Assembly (NCBI GenBank): GCA_900320505.1
Contig: ONSL01000008.1
Span: 1 to 33,289, forward strand
Source of the DNA: an uncultured Eubacteriales bacterium
GTDB taxonomy: Bacteria; Bacillota_I; Bacilli_A; RF39; UBA660
DNA: 33,289 nt
Direction of reading: 5' to 3'
Notes under the pieces: generated by a model
What the model was told of the DNA's origin: nothing
Database searches by the model: none
What the model saw: only the letters and a program-made list of their open reading frames with translations
Position numbers and translations under genes: made by a program
Shown: positions 17,320 to 24,760 of the stretch, one piece after another
How positions within the stretch are numbered: position 1 is the stretch's first letter
How the letters are laid out: each line of letters starts with the position of its first letter

Positions 17320-18843
17320 ATGAAAAAAGCATTTTATAATATCAAAAATATATTTACTAAACCCCAGCCTAAGTATATTTATTTTCTTTTTTTTGTTATA
17401 CCTTTTTTAGTACTTTTTGTTAATAGGTTATGTTTTGCTAATGATTTTTATACACTTTTTTCTGTTGGAAAATACATAATTAATAATGGCTTTCCTCATA
17501 ATTTAATTTTTACTATTCATAGTGATTTCACTTATGTTCCACAGCAGTGGCTTACATGTGTTTTGTTTTATTTAATTTATCATTATTTTGGAAGAATTGG
17601 AATGATGTTTTTTTTAACTTTTCTTTATGCATTTATATTCTATATTTCATATAAACTTTGTTATATTGTGTCGAACAAAAGGAGTGCTTCAACCTTATTT
17701 TCTATAATTATATGTGTTCTTCTATCTTTTTTGCATGTAAGAACAAGACCACAAATGTTTGACTATATTATTATTCTTTTAGAATTTATCATACTTGAGA
17801 AGTATTTTAGAACTGATAATATAAAATATTTGTTTTTCTTACCGATACTTTCTATTCTTCTTATAAATTTTCATGCTTCTAGTTTTTCCCTTTTATTTAT
17901 TTTTATGATTCCATATTTTATAGATACTTTTAGTTTTAATATATTTGGTATTAGGGGCAAGAAAAGAAAAAGAACACCACTTGTTTTATCTTTAATTGCT
18001 ATGTTAATTTCTGGATTTATTAATCCTTATGGACTTGATATGATAACTTATATTTTTAGATCTTATGGTAATAAGTTTATAAACCTTGTTGTTAATGAGA
18101 TGAAAGCACCAGTTATTACTGATAAAATAGGATTTTTTGTCTATTTCGTAATTTTTAGTGTTTTATTTATTTATTTTCATTTTAAGGATAAGCAAATTAA
18201 GGCTAGATATTTCTTTTTAACATTAGGTACTATTTTTATGACATTACTTAATGTAAAAAGTTTTTCTTATTTTGTTATTTCATCTTTTTTTCCACTTGCT
18301 GATTATTTAAGTGATTATTTTGCAAAAGATGAGGAGTTTACAATTACTAAAGAATTTAAGAAAAATTATTTTATAGCATTTGGCTTTTTAATTCTAATTA
18401 CTATTCTTTCATTTATTATGGGATATAATAATAAAGTTGCAAATAATAATTCTATAAAAAAAATTGCTAATTATTTATCTAAAGAGCAAAAAAAAGAAAA
18501 TAAAAAGTTTAGAGTTTATACAAATTATGATAATGGATCATATGCTGAATTTAAAGGACTTAGTGTATATATAGATCCTAGGGCAGAAGCTTTTTTAAAA
18601 AGCAATAATAAGAAAGAAGATATATTTAAAGAATATTATATGCTTGATTATTATGATTCTGATATTGAAAAATTTTTAAATAAATATAATTTTGATTATA
18701 TAATTGTATCTGATGATGAAAGACTTTATTATAATTATTTGAATACTAATAAGAATAAAAAATATAAAAAGGTATATACTGAAAAAGAAAGAATTGAATA
18801 CAATAAATATACTATGAGTTATTTATATAAAAGAATTAACTAA
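17320..18843 (+). CDS. Polytopic membrane protein, GT-C glycosyltransferase-like (uncertain)
   Basis: 507 aa with roughly ten to eleven predicted membrane helices and an extracytoplasmic C-terminal domain of ~130 residues (KFRVYTNYDNGSYAEF...). The first external loop has ANDFYTLFSVGKYII followed by QQWLTCVLFY. An acidic residue in that loop followed by a hydrophobic W-containing helix is the layout of GT-C lipid-phosphosugar transferases. Further conserved-looking bits are NFHASSFSL and INPYG. I do not recognise a named family. A GGTGAT site precedes the ATG. It may work with the upstream acyltransferase on a surface glycan; the function is inference only. Confidence 0.5.
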   Translation: MKKAFYNIKNIFTKPQPKYIYFLFFVIPFLVLFVNRLCFANDFYTLFSVGKYIINNGFPHNLIFTIHSDFTYVPQQWLTCVLFYLIYHYFGRIGMMFFLTFLYAFIFYISYKLCYIVSNKRSASTLFSIIICVLLSFLHVRTRPQMFDYIIILLEFIILEKYFRTDNIKYLFFLPILSILLINFHASSFSLLFIFMIPYFIDTFSFNIFGIRGKKRKRTPLVLSLIAMLISGFINPYGLDMITYIFRSYGNKFINLVVNEMKAPVITDKIGFFVYFVIFSVLFIYFHFKDKQIKARYFFLTLGTIFMTLLNVKSFSYFVISSFFPLADYLSDYFAKDEEFTITKEFKKNYFIAFGFLILITILSFIMGYNNKVANNNSIKKIANYLSKEQKKENKKFRVYTNYDNGSYAEFKGLSVYIDPRAEAFLKSNNKKEDIFKEYYMLDYYDSDIEKFLNKYNFDYIIVSDDERLYYNYLNTNKNKKYKKVYTEKERIEYNKYTMSYLYKRIN

Positions 18844-18878
18844 TGTTTACATGTTAATAAATTAAAAATGTATATCTA

Positions 18879-18908
18879 TTGAATTTGAAATATATTTTGT
18901 GATAAAAT
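18879..18908 (+). promoter_or_regulatory. Promoter of the second pilus operon
   Basis: -35 TTGAAT (18879-18884), 18-nt spacer, -10 TAAAAT (18903-18908) with TG one base upstream (extended -10). It lies ahead of the 54-aa pilin-like gene. Confidence 0.6.
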
Positions 18909-18942
18909 AGTGTTGATGATATGAAAGGAGAATTTGATATAT

Positions 18943-19107
18943 ATGAAAGAGGCTTCAGGAGAGTTAAACCTAACAGTTGTTACAATTATTGCAATTGCTG
19001 CAATTGCTGCATTTTTTACAATGGTTATTTGGCCTAGAATTCAAAAGAGTATTAATAGTCAATGGAAAACTGTAAACAATTCTAGTAGTGTTAGAAAAGT
19101 TCCATAA
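18943..19107 (+). CDS. Flp-like 54-aa pilin candidate
   Basis: A 54-codon gene with AAAGGAG (18924-18930) 12 nt upstream. The protein starts MKEASGELNLTVV, then has one hydrophobic helix (residues ~10-30, TIIAIAAIAAFFTMVIW) and a short polar tail ending VRKVP. Size, very short charged leader with a glycine, and helix match Flp/Tad major pilins, although the family's Glu at +5 is not obvious (a Glu follows the Gly directly). It stands first in an operon with two TadE/F-like proteins that begin MREALGG, sharing the leader pattern M-[KR]-E-A-x-G. The precursor would be cut by a prepilin peptidase near Gly6; none is encoded in this window. This is probably the major shaft subunit (inference). Confidence 0.7.
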   Translation: MKEASGELNLTVVTIIAIAAIAAFFTMVIWPRIQKSINSQWKTVNNSSSVRKVP

Positions 19108-19128
19108 AATACGTGAGGTAATTAATTT

Positions 19129-19599
19129 ATGAGAGATGCATTAGGTGGTTATTTTAACTTAACAATTCTTATATTCTTTATTATAATGGTTACTGCACTA
19201 ATTGCACTTGCACTTAATTATACTAGAGCATACCGTGTCAAAGATCATATTATTACTTATATTGAAAAGTATGAGGGTAATATGGAAGAAAATGGTAAAA
19301 AAGACGGCATGTATTCTCATATTAACGATTATATCAAATCTGTTGGATATGTTGCTAGTCGTACTGCAATGGATAATCTTGATAATAAACAGTTTCGTGG
19401 TGATACTTATACATGTGTAAGAGATCAAGGATGGTGTTATTCAAAGTCTACTCCTCAAGAGAATGAAAGAGGAGAAGAAGAATTTCATGTTAATGTAGTT
19501 GTTTTTGTTAATTCACATTTACCATTTATTAATCAACTTTTCTCAAATCAGTTCTTTTGGATGAAAGGTACAACCACTGATATACCAGTTTTTGATTAG
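19129..19599 (+). CDS. TadE/TadF-like minor pilin (paralogue 1)
   Basis: 156 aa. Leader MREALGGY, helix at residues ~9-31, then a helical stalk (TRAYRVKDHIITYIEKYEG) and a globular part with CVRDQGWCY and a C-terminal NSHLPFINQLFSNQFFWMKGTT. It is a homologue of the next gene product, with matching leader, IEKY, GWCY and xPxxNxLF...FF..GxT blocks. The cysteine pair probably forms a disulfide outside the cell. GAGGTAA precedes the ATG. TadE/F proteins are processed pseudopilins in Tad systems. Confidence 0.75.
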   Translation: MRDALGGYFNLTILIFFIIMVTALIALALNYTRAYRVKDHIITYIEKYEGNMEENGKKDGMYSHINDYIKSVGYVASRTAMDNLDNKQFRGDTYTCVRDQGWCYSKSTPQENERGEEEFHVNVVVFVNSHLPFINQLFSNQFFWMKGTTTDIPVFD

Positions 19600-19610
19600 G
19601 AGGTATTGTT

Positions 19611-20102
19611 ATGCGTGAAGCATTAGGCGGCTATTATGCCTACATTGTTATTGTTTTGTTCATTTTAGTCGTTAGTGGCTTTATGTCATTTACAATTAGT
19701 TATAATAAGGCTTTTCAAATGAAAAACAGAGCTATATCAGTTATTGAAAAATATAATAATGATGTTAATAATGATAATGTCACAACTGAACTTCGTGATT
19801 ATGCTAGATCAATCGGTTATGCTGCAGATAAGTCTTTCGTTCAGGCAGCTGAACATGAAGGATATGATTGTAAAAATGCAGGATGGTGTTATAAGGTAGT
19901 TGATGTTGTTGGTGGAAATAGTGACGTAAAAAAATCATATGATAATGGTGGTAAACATGCAATAGATGAATATACTAGTTCTTATGTTGAAGTTCAGACA
20001 TTTGTTAGTATTCAAATTCCAATATTCAATACTTTATTCTTTCCAAATATAAGATTTTTTAGAGTTACTGGTGCAACTAAAACAGTAAATTTATATAATT
20101 AA
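19611..20102 (+). CDS. TadE/TadF-like minor pilin (paralogue 2)
   Basis: 163 aa, tandem paralogue of the preceding protein: MREALGGYYAY leader, helix ~9-31, AISVIEKYN, YARSIGYAADKS, CKNAGWCYK, and a C-terminal QIPIFNTLFFPNIRFFRVTGAT. The gene follows by 11 nt with its own AGGAGG. The pair probably arose by duplication and may form a hetero-oligomer at the pilus tip or base (inference). Confidence 0.75.
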   Translation: MREALGGYYAYIVIVLFILVVSGFMSFTISYNKAFQMKNRAISVIEKYNNDVNNDNVTTELRDYARSIGYAADKSFVQAAEHEGYDCKNAGWCYKVVDVVGGNSDVKKSYDNGGKHAIDEYTSSYVEVQTFVSIQIPIFNTLFFPNIRFFRVTGATKTVNLYN

Positions 20103-20113
20103 TAGGTGATAGT

Positions 20114-21112
20114 ATGAATGTAATAATTGCAAATGAAAGAAAAGAAGATCTCGAAAAGTTAGGTATTGAAGTTATCAAGAGTATGGATGGAGTTTTTTCT
20201 GTAGATGAACTCCTTACTGCTTTTAGAAACTTTTATTTTAATAAGATGATTATTGATTTTACTGCTATCAAAGATTCTATGAATATAAGTAATTTACAAA
20301 GACTTGTTATGGAAATCGATGCTAATAAAATTATACTTTTATTACCTAATACTCCAGAATGTTCTAGTAAAAGTTTTTTACTTAGAATTATATCTATTGG
20401 TATTTATAATTTTACTAATAATATTGAAGGAGTTAAATATTTAGTAGATCATACTAATACTGAAAATGATGTTAGTTATGTGTATAATATGCAGGATGAT
20501 AGTGGTGAGTCTTCTTTTGGTGGTGGTAGTGGTCCTATTAATGGTGCTGCTGGTACTAGTGGTAAAATAATTGGTTTTAAGAATATTACCGATCATGCTG
20601 GCTCCACAACTCTTATTTATATGATTAAGAAAGAGCTTGAGAGACATTATGGAGAAAGTGTTTATGCCATTGAAGTAAGTAGACATGATTTAGAATATTT
20701 TAATGTTAAAAATACTATTTCTACTAATAAAGTAGGTCTTACTAGTACAATTAATAAGATTGCAGGTGCATCTTTTATACTTGTTGATTTAAACGATATG
20801 GAAGATGTTTCTATGTGTGATAGAGTTATATATTTAATTGAACCTAGTAGTATAATGCTTAATAAACTAATGAGAGCGGATAGGGAGATTTTTGATCATT
20901 TAACTGGTTCTACTATTGTTTTAAATAAGAGTATGCTATCTTCAAAAGAGGTTAGTGAATTTGAATATGAAACAAAAGCTCATGTATTTTTCAATATGCC
21001 TCCGGTTAATGATAGAAGAAAAAGTGATGATATAGTCAATTTCTTAACTAGACTTGGTATGTTTGGTGGAGAAGAAAAGACTGGTGGTTTCTTTAGTTTA
21101 TTTAGGAATTAA
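20114..21112 (+). CDS. CpaE/TadZ-like pilus localisation protein with degenerate P-loop
   Basis: 332 aa. Residues 1-120 form a receiver-like alpha/beta domain (MNVIIANERKEDLEKLGIEV...). A Gly/Ser-rich linker (residues ~128-150, FGGGSGPINGAAGTSG) follows, then a ParA/MinD-like domain beginning KIIGFKNI. The place of the deviant Walker A (normally KGGxGKTT) reads TDHAGSTTL (residues 159-167), with both signature lysines missing. ATPase activity is therefore doubtful, although degenerate TadZ proteins are known. A hydrophobic ASFILVDLNDM segment takes the place of Walker B. In Tad systems CpaE/TadZ positions the machine at the membrane or pole. Its GTG-rich RBS AGGTGAT is 5 nt before the ATG. 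Confidence 0.72.
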   Translation: MNVIIANERKEDLEKLGIEVIKSMDGVFSVDELLTAFRNFYFNKMIIDFTAIKDSMNISNLQRLVMEIDANKIILLLPNTPECSSKSFLLRIISIGIYNFTNNIEGVKYLVDHTNTENDVSYVYNMQDDSGESSFGGGSGPINGAAGTSGKIIGFKNITDHAGSTTLIYMIKKELERHYGESVYAIEVSRHDLEYFNVKNTISTNKVGLTSTINKIAGASFILVDLNDMEDVSMCDRVIYLIEPSSIMLNKLMRADREIFDHLTGSTIVLNKSMLSSKEVSEFEYETKAHVFFNMPPVNDRRKSDDIVNFLTRLGMFGGEEKTGGFFSLFRN

Positions 21113-21123
21113 TGTCAAGTGCA

Positions 21124-21152
21124 TTGACAAATTACAATAAATTATGTAATAT
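21124..21152 (+). promoter_or_regulatory. Promoter of the VirB2/TrbC-like gene, overlapping an inverted repeat
   Basis: -35 TTGACA (21124-21129), 17 nt, -10 TAATAT (21147-21152). The -35 is the right arm of the repeat TGTCAA-GTGCA-TTGACA (21113-21129), so a repressor site or fortuitous symmetry is possible. Confidence 0.55.
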
Positions 21153-21179
21153 TATTGTTAGGTGAAGGAGAGATTTTGT

Positions 21180-21527
21180 ATGAATAATTTACTTTTAATT
21201 GGATATGATGCTTGTGAAGCAATTATGCCATTTCTATCAATAGTTAGAAAGGCTATTATTCCTATTATTCAAATTGGTATCCCAATTTTATTAGTAGTTT
21301 TAGGTACTGTTGATTTAGGTAAAGCTGTTATTTCAAGTGATGATAAGGAAATTAAAGCTGCTACAGGTAGACTTGTAAAGAGAATTGCTTATGCTGCTGT
21401 TATATTCTTTATGGTAACTATCGTTACACTTGTTATGAACATAATTGCTCAAAGTAGTGATAAAGATGTCCAAAATGGAGCTAAAGTTGATTGGCGTTCA
21501 TGCTGGAACGAAGCTGCTCATAGATAA
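21180..21527 (+). CDS. Two-TM VirB2/TrbC-like small membrane protein
   Basis: 115 aa from the ATG at 21180, chosen because GAAGGAGAG (21164-21172) lies just upstream; the in-frame GTG at 21162 is inside that site. Two long hydrophobic segments (about residues 25-45 and 70-92) flank a short charged loop, DLGKAVISSDDKEIKAATGRL. Proteins of this layout resemble VirB2/TrbC pilins and 'pilin-like' small proteins found beside Firmicute pilus clusters. Here it has its own promoter and terminator, directly after cpaE. A structural role is likely, but the family is not certain. Two cysteines are outside the helices (YDACEAI, WRSCWNE). Confidence 0.55.
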   Translation: MNNLLLIGYDACEAIMPFLSIVRKAIIPIIQIGIPILLVVLGTVDLGKAVISSDDKEIKAATGRLVKRIAYAAVIFFMVTIVTLVMNIIAQSSDKDVQNGAKVDWRSCWNEAAHR

Positions 21528-21540
21528 GTTAATTAATATT

Positions 21541-21569
21541 AAAATACTACGTAAATGTGGTATTTTTTT
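21541..21569 (+). terminator. Intrinsic terminator after the VirB2/TrbC-like gene
   Basis: Arms AAAATACTAC (21541-21550) and GTGGTATTTT (21557-21566), ten pairs with one G-U, loop GTAAAT, then T's to 21569. Confidence 0.8.
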
Positions 21570-21580
21570 GTGTAAAAAAA

Positions 21581-21589
21581 TGCTATAAT
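21581..21589 (+). promoter_or_regulatory. Extended -10 promoter for the polysaccharide cassette
   Basis: TGCTATAAT: a consensus TATAAT (21584-21589) with the TGn extension. No good -35 is visible at 16-18 nt. It lies 23 nt before the ATG of the 49-aa gene. Confidence 0.5.
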
Positions 21590-21612
21590 ATTTTCTGTTA
21601 GGGTGTGATAGT

Positions 21613-21762
21613 ATGTATTTTGATCCAGGTACTGGAAGTATGATTATACAAATGCTTATTGCAGCACTTGCTAGTGTAGGTGTTTTCTTTGTTGCTTTTA
21701 AAAGTAAGATATCAAAGTTTTTTAAAGGGTTAGGTAAAAAACATGACAAAAAAGATAAATAG
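21613..21762 (+). CDS. 49-aa conserved DPGTGS membrane protein
   Basis: A short gene beginning MYFDPGTGSMIIQ, with one hydrophobic segment (residues ~10-29) and a basic tail (KSKISKFFKGLGKKHDKKDK). From memory, short proteins starting [YF]xDPGTGS with this layout recur next to sulfatase-like enzymes and SAM methyltransferases in surface-polymer loci. Here it overlaps the methyltransferase gene by 20 nt, which fits a translationally coupled cassette. Function is unknown; it may be a small membrane partner of the sulfatase-like enzyme. Confidence 0.65.
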   Translation: MYFDPGTGSMIIQMLIAALASVGVFFVAFKSKISKFFKGLGKKHDKKDK

Positions 21763-23107
21763 AGAATTATCTTCTTTTAGAGATCCTTCCGGTTATGTTT
21801 ATTATGATAATCAAAAAGTATATAGAAGAGTTAATAAAGTTTATTTTAAAGAGTATGATTATTTTATTAAAAGTGGATTATATGATGAACTTAAGAATAA
21901 TGGATACATTGTTGGCTTAAAAGAAGTTAATAGAACTTCTAATTATATTGATTTGGAAGTTGATACTATTCCTTTTATTTCTTATCCATACGAGTGGTCT
22001 TTTGATGAATATAAGGATGCTGCTATTCTTACACTTTCAATAGAGGAGATTGCTTTAAAGTATGGTATGACTTTAAAAGATGCTACTTCTTATAATGTTC
22101 AGTTTTTAGATGGAAAACCCATTTTTATTGATATTCTTTCTTTTATCTTTTATAAAGATGGAGATCCTTGGGGAGCTTATGGTCAGTTTGTTAGGCATTT
22201 TATTTGTCCTATAGTTCTTATGAGTAGTGTTGATATTCATTTAAATTCTTTAATGAGAAATTATATTGATGGTATTCCTCTTGATGTTTGTTCAAATATT
22301 CTTGGACATAGGGGAGGATTCTTTGCATATCAACATATAAAACTTCATAATAAAACTATTATTAAAAATGATAATAATACTGATGTTAGGAAAGTTTATA
22401 TTAAAAAGAATAGTTTATTAAATATGATTTTTATGATGAAAAATGGTATTTCTAATTTAAAGATAAAAGATACTATTACTGAATGGGATAATTATTATAA
22501 TAATACTAATTATGATAGTGAAGCTTTTAAAAGTAAGAGTAGTATAGTTGATAAATTTTTAAAATATATCAATTTAAATAAAAATGACATTATATGGGAC
22601 TTGGGTGCTAATGACGGAAAGTATTCTATAATTGCTTCAAAGTATTCTAATGTTATTGCATTTGATATTGATGTAAATGCTGTTAATAGAAATTATTTAA
22701 ATAATAAAAATGGCAATAATAATATTTTGCCTCTTGTTCTTGACCTTTTTAATCCATCACCATCTATTGGTTTTGATTTAAAAGAAAGAAAGAGTATTAA
22801 TGAAAGAGGTGGTGCAGGATGTATCATGGCTCTTGCTCTAATTCATCATTTATCAATTTCAAATAACACGTCATTTTCTATGATTGCGTTATCTTTTTCT
22901 AAACTTTCTAAATATTTAATTATTGAGTTTGTACCAAAGAACGATTCTAAAGTTAAAAGACTATTATCAACTAGAGAAGATATTTTTCCCAATTATAATG
23001 AAGAAGAGTTTGAAAAGTCATTTGAAAAGTATTATAAAATTGTAAAGAAAGAAAAAGTAAAAGATAGCTTTAGAGTAATTTATTTAATGGAGAGCATTTA
23101 TGAATAA
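21743..23107 (+). CDS. Class I SAM-dependent methyltransferase of a surface-polymer cassette
   Basis: 454 aa. The N-terminal ~230 residues (SSFRDPSGYVYY...ISYPYEWSFDEYK...FQFLDGKPIFIDILSF-like, HRGG) are a conserved cassette-specific region. The C-terminal half is a Rossmann methyltransferase with motif I DLGANDGKYS (near residue 291), FDID, and an ALIHHL segment near residue 370. I recall NoeA-like proteins of this two-part design near polysaccharide genes. The substrate is not deducible. The start lies inside the 49-aa gene; the stop overlaps the sulfatase gene by 8 nt, so all three are probably one transcript. Confidence 0.7.
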   Translation: MTKKINRELSSFRDPSGYVYYDNQKVYRRVNKVYFKEYDYFIKSGLYDELKNNGYIVGLKEVNRTSNYIDLEVDTIPFISYPYEWSFDEYKDAAILTLSIEEIALKYGMTLKDATSYNVQFLDGKPIFIDILSFIFYKDGDPWGAYGQFVRHFICPIVLMSSVDIHLNSLMRNYIDGIPLDVCSNILGHRGGFFAYQHIKLHNKTIIKNDNNTDVRKVYIKKNSLLNMIFMMKNGISNLKIKDTITEWDNYYNNTNYDSEAFKSKSSIVDKFLKYINLNKNDIIWDLGANDGKYSIIASKYSNVIAFDIDVNAVNRNYLNNKNGNNNILPLVLDLFNPSPSIGFDLKERKSINERGGAGCIMALALIHHLSISNNTSFSMIALSFSKLSKYLIIEFVPKNDSKVKRLLSTREDIFPNYNEEEFEKSFEKYYKIVKKEKVKDSFRVIYLMESIYE

Positions 23108-24701
23108 TTTTTTAAATAAAGTTGTTAAGAGTAATTTTATTCTTACTTTATTTCCTTGCTTAATTTCTTTACTTTATATGCTTAATTTGTATTCATTCAA
23201 TTATAAAATGTCTGTTATGAATGAAATACTTTTTAAAGATGCTTTTCTTTTTTGTATAGTGTTTACATGTATTCTTTTGGTATTTAAATTAGTTTTAAGT
23301 TTTATTTTAAAGAATAAGCAGAAAGAATATGTTGTTCTTACTATTATGGCTATTTTACTTATATGTAATATTAAGTTTTATTTTATAGTTATTATTTTTT
23401 TAATCCTTATATTTATTTTTAAGAAGTTTGTTAATTTTAATTTAAGTTATATTATTTTATTTAGTATGTGTTTTATTATTATCTTTTCGATTGGTACTCT
23501 TAATAGTTCTATTTCAAAGTATATTCATTCTATTAACAATACTGTAAGTTATAAATATAAATTTAATCCTAAAGTTGACAAAACTAAATCTAGTCCTAAT
23601 ATATACTGGATTCACTGTGATGGAATGATGAGTCTTGATGATATGAAAAAGTATTTTAATTATGATAATGAGGAGTTAAAAGAGTATTTAAATAACAATA
23701 ATTATTATGTTAATAGTAATGTTAGAATGAGTCTTAATCATCATACAAACACTGCTTTGGTTGCACTTTTTAATCCAATTTATTATGATAACTTTTTTAA
23801 AAATTATTTAGATAATCTTGATAAGAGATATTTAACTGGTAGTGATAGTATTAAAAAAATTGTTAATTATGATGAATTAAAAGATAGAAGACTTAATAAT
23901 GAAATGTTTAAGGCATTAGATTATAAAGGCTATACAACTTATGTTATTGCAGGATTTAATCAATATACTTCTTTTTATACTGATTATTATTATGATTATT
24001 ATAAAGGTACAAAGAAACAAAATAATGATAATAGAAATGGTGATAATTTTAAGTTAATTAAGAAGGGGGATAATTCTTATAATTTAGTTTCAAAAGAGAC
24101 TGACATTAATCATCTAAATAGTTTATTTGATAGAACTTCTATTCAAGATATTGTAAAGAATGTTAATATTCTTAATTATAAGAATGTTAATTATAATGAT
24201 GTAAGTATTCCAAATGATGGTGTTTATAAAGCTAAAATTGTTAAGAAAATATTTAAAGGTCTTAACGATAGTTTTAAAGATAAAAATAATAAGTTTGTAT
24301 TTGTTGATTATGAGATTGATCATTTACCAATTCTTTATGATAAAAATGGTAAATATGTTAGTGATGATAAATATTATGATTTAGATTATTATGTAGACAA
24401 TTATATTTATTCTACTAAAGCGCTTATTTCAATTTTAAATTATATTAAAGATAATGATGGAGATTCTATAATAGTTGTTCAAGGTGATCATGGTATTCAT
24501 ATACTTGATGATAAATACTTAAAAGATTATTTTAATACAGATAATCAGGGTGCTTTAAATATAAAGAATAGTACAATGAGTGCTATTTATGTTCCAGAAA
24601 AATATAGAAATTCATCTGATAAGTATTTAAATAATCCTTTTAATTTTAGCAGATACATAGTTAATAACTATGTTGGTAATAATTACAAATATATTAAGTA
24701 A
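23100..24701 (+). CDS. Membrane sulfatase-like / alkaline-phosphatase-superfamily enzyme
   Basis: 533 aa. Four or five N-terminal membrane helices (residues ~12-145) precede an extracytoplasmic hydrolase domain. Metal-binding features of the alkaline phosphatase fold are visible: IYWIHCDGMMS (Asp near residue 175), the probable nucleophile Thr in NHHTNTALVALFNP, DHLP near residue 407, and VVQGDHGIHIL near residue 460. Related enzymes transfer phospho-groups (for example phosphoethanolamine or phosphoglycerol) onto surface polymers. The specific activity is not shown. GGAGAG precedes the start. The coding strand is very A+T rich and the protein is full of Asn/Asp/Tyr/Lys. Confidence 0.7.
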   Translation: MNNFLNKVVKSNFILTLFPCLISLLYMLNLYSFNYKMSVMNEILFKDAFLFCIVFTCILLVFKLVLSFILKNKQKEYVVLTIMAILLICNIKFYFIVIIFLILIFIFKKFVNFNLSYIILFSMCFIIIFSIGTLNSSISKYIHSINNTVSYKYKFNPKVDKTKSSPNIYWIHCDGMMSLDDMKKYFNYDNEELKEYLNNNNYYVNSNVRMSLNHHTNTALVALFNPIYYDNFFKNYLDNLDKRYLTGSDSIKKIVNYDELKDRRLNNEMFKALDYKGYTTYVIAGFNQYTSFYTDYYYDYYKGTKKQNNDNRNGDNFKLIKKGDNSYNLVSKETDINHLNSLFDRTSIQDIVKNVNILNYKNVNYNDVSIPNDGVYKAKIVKKIFKGLNDSFKDKNNKFVFVDYEIDHLPILYDKNGKYVSDDKYYDLDYYVDNYIYSTKALISILNYIKDNDGDSIIVVQGDHGIHILDDKYLKDYFNTDNQGALNIKNSTMSAIYVPEKYRNSSDKYLNNPFNFSRYIVNNYVGNNYKYIK

Positions 24702-24714
24702 GCTTTACTTTTTT
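24696..24714 (+). terminator. Weak candidate terminator after the sulfatase-like gene
   Basis: AAGTAA (24696-24701) and TTACTT (24705-24710) around a 3-nt loop, then T's. With only six mostly A-T pairs this is a weak hairpin, and it overlaps the next promoter's -35. Confidence 0.35.
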
Positions 24715-24731
24715 AATTGTTGTGTTATAAT
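24704..24731 (+). promoter_or_regulatory. Promoter of the unknown-gene pair
   Basis: TTTACT (24704-24709), 16 nt, consensus TATAAT (24726-24731) with the TG extension one base upstream (TGT-TATAAT). Confidence 0.55.
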
Positions 24732-24760
24732 ATTAGCTGCTATTTGTGAGGGGAGATTTT

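Noticed and set aside
23560-24700. Runs of aat/gat/tat repeats in the sulfatase-like gene as microsatellite or recombination repeats
   Set aside because: They follow the reading frame (Asn/Asp/Tyr codons) and reflect AT-rich codon use; no perfect tandem unit.
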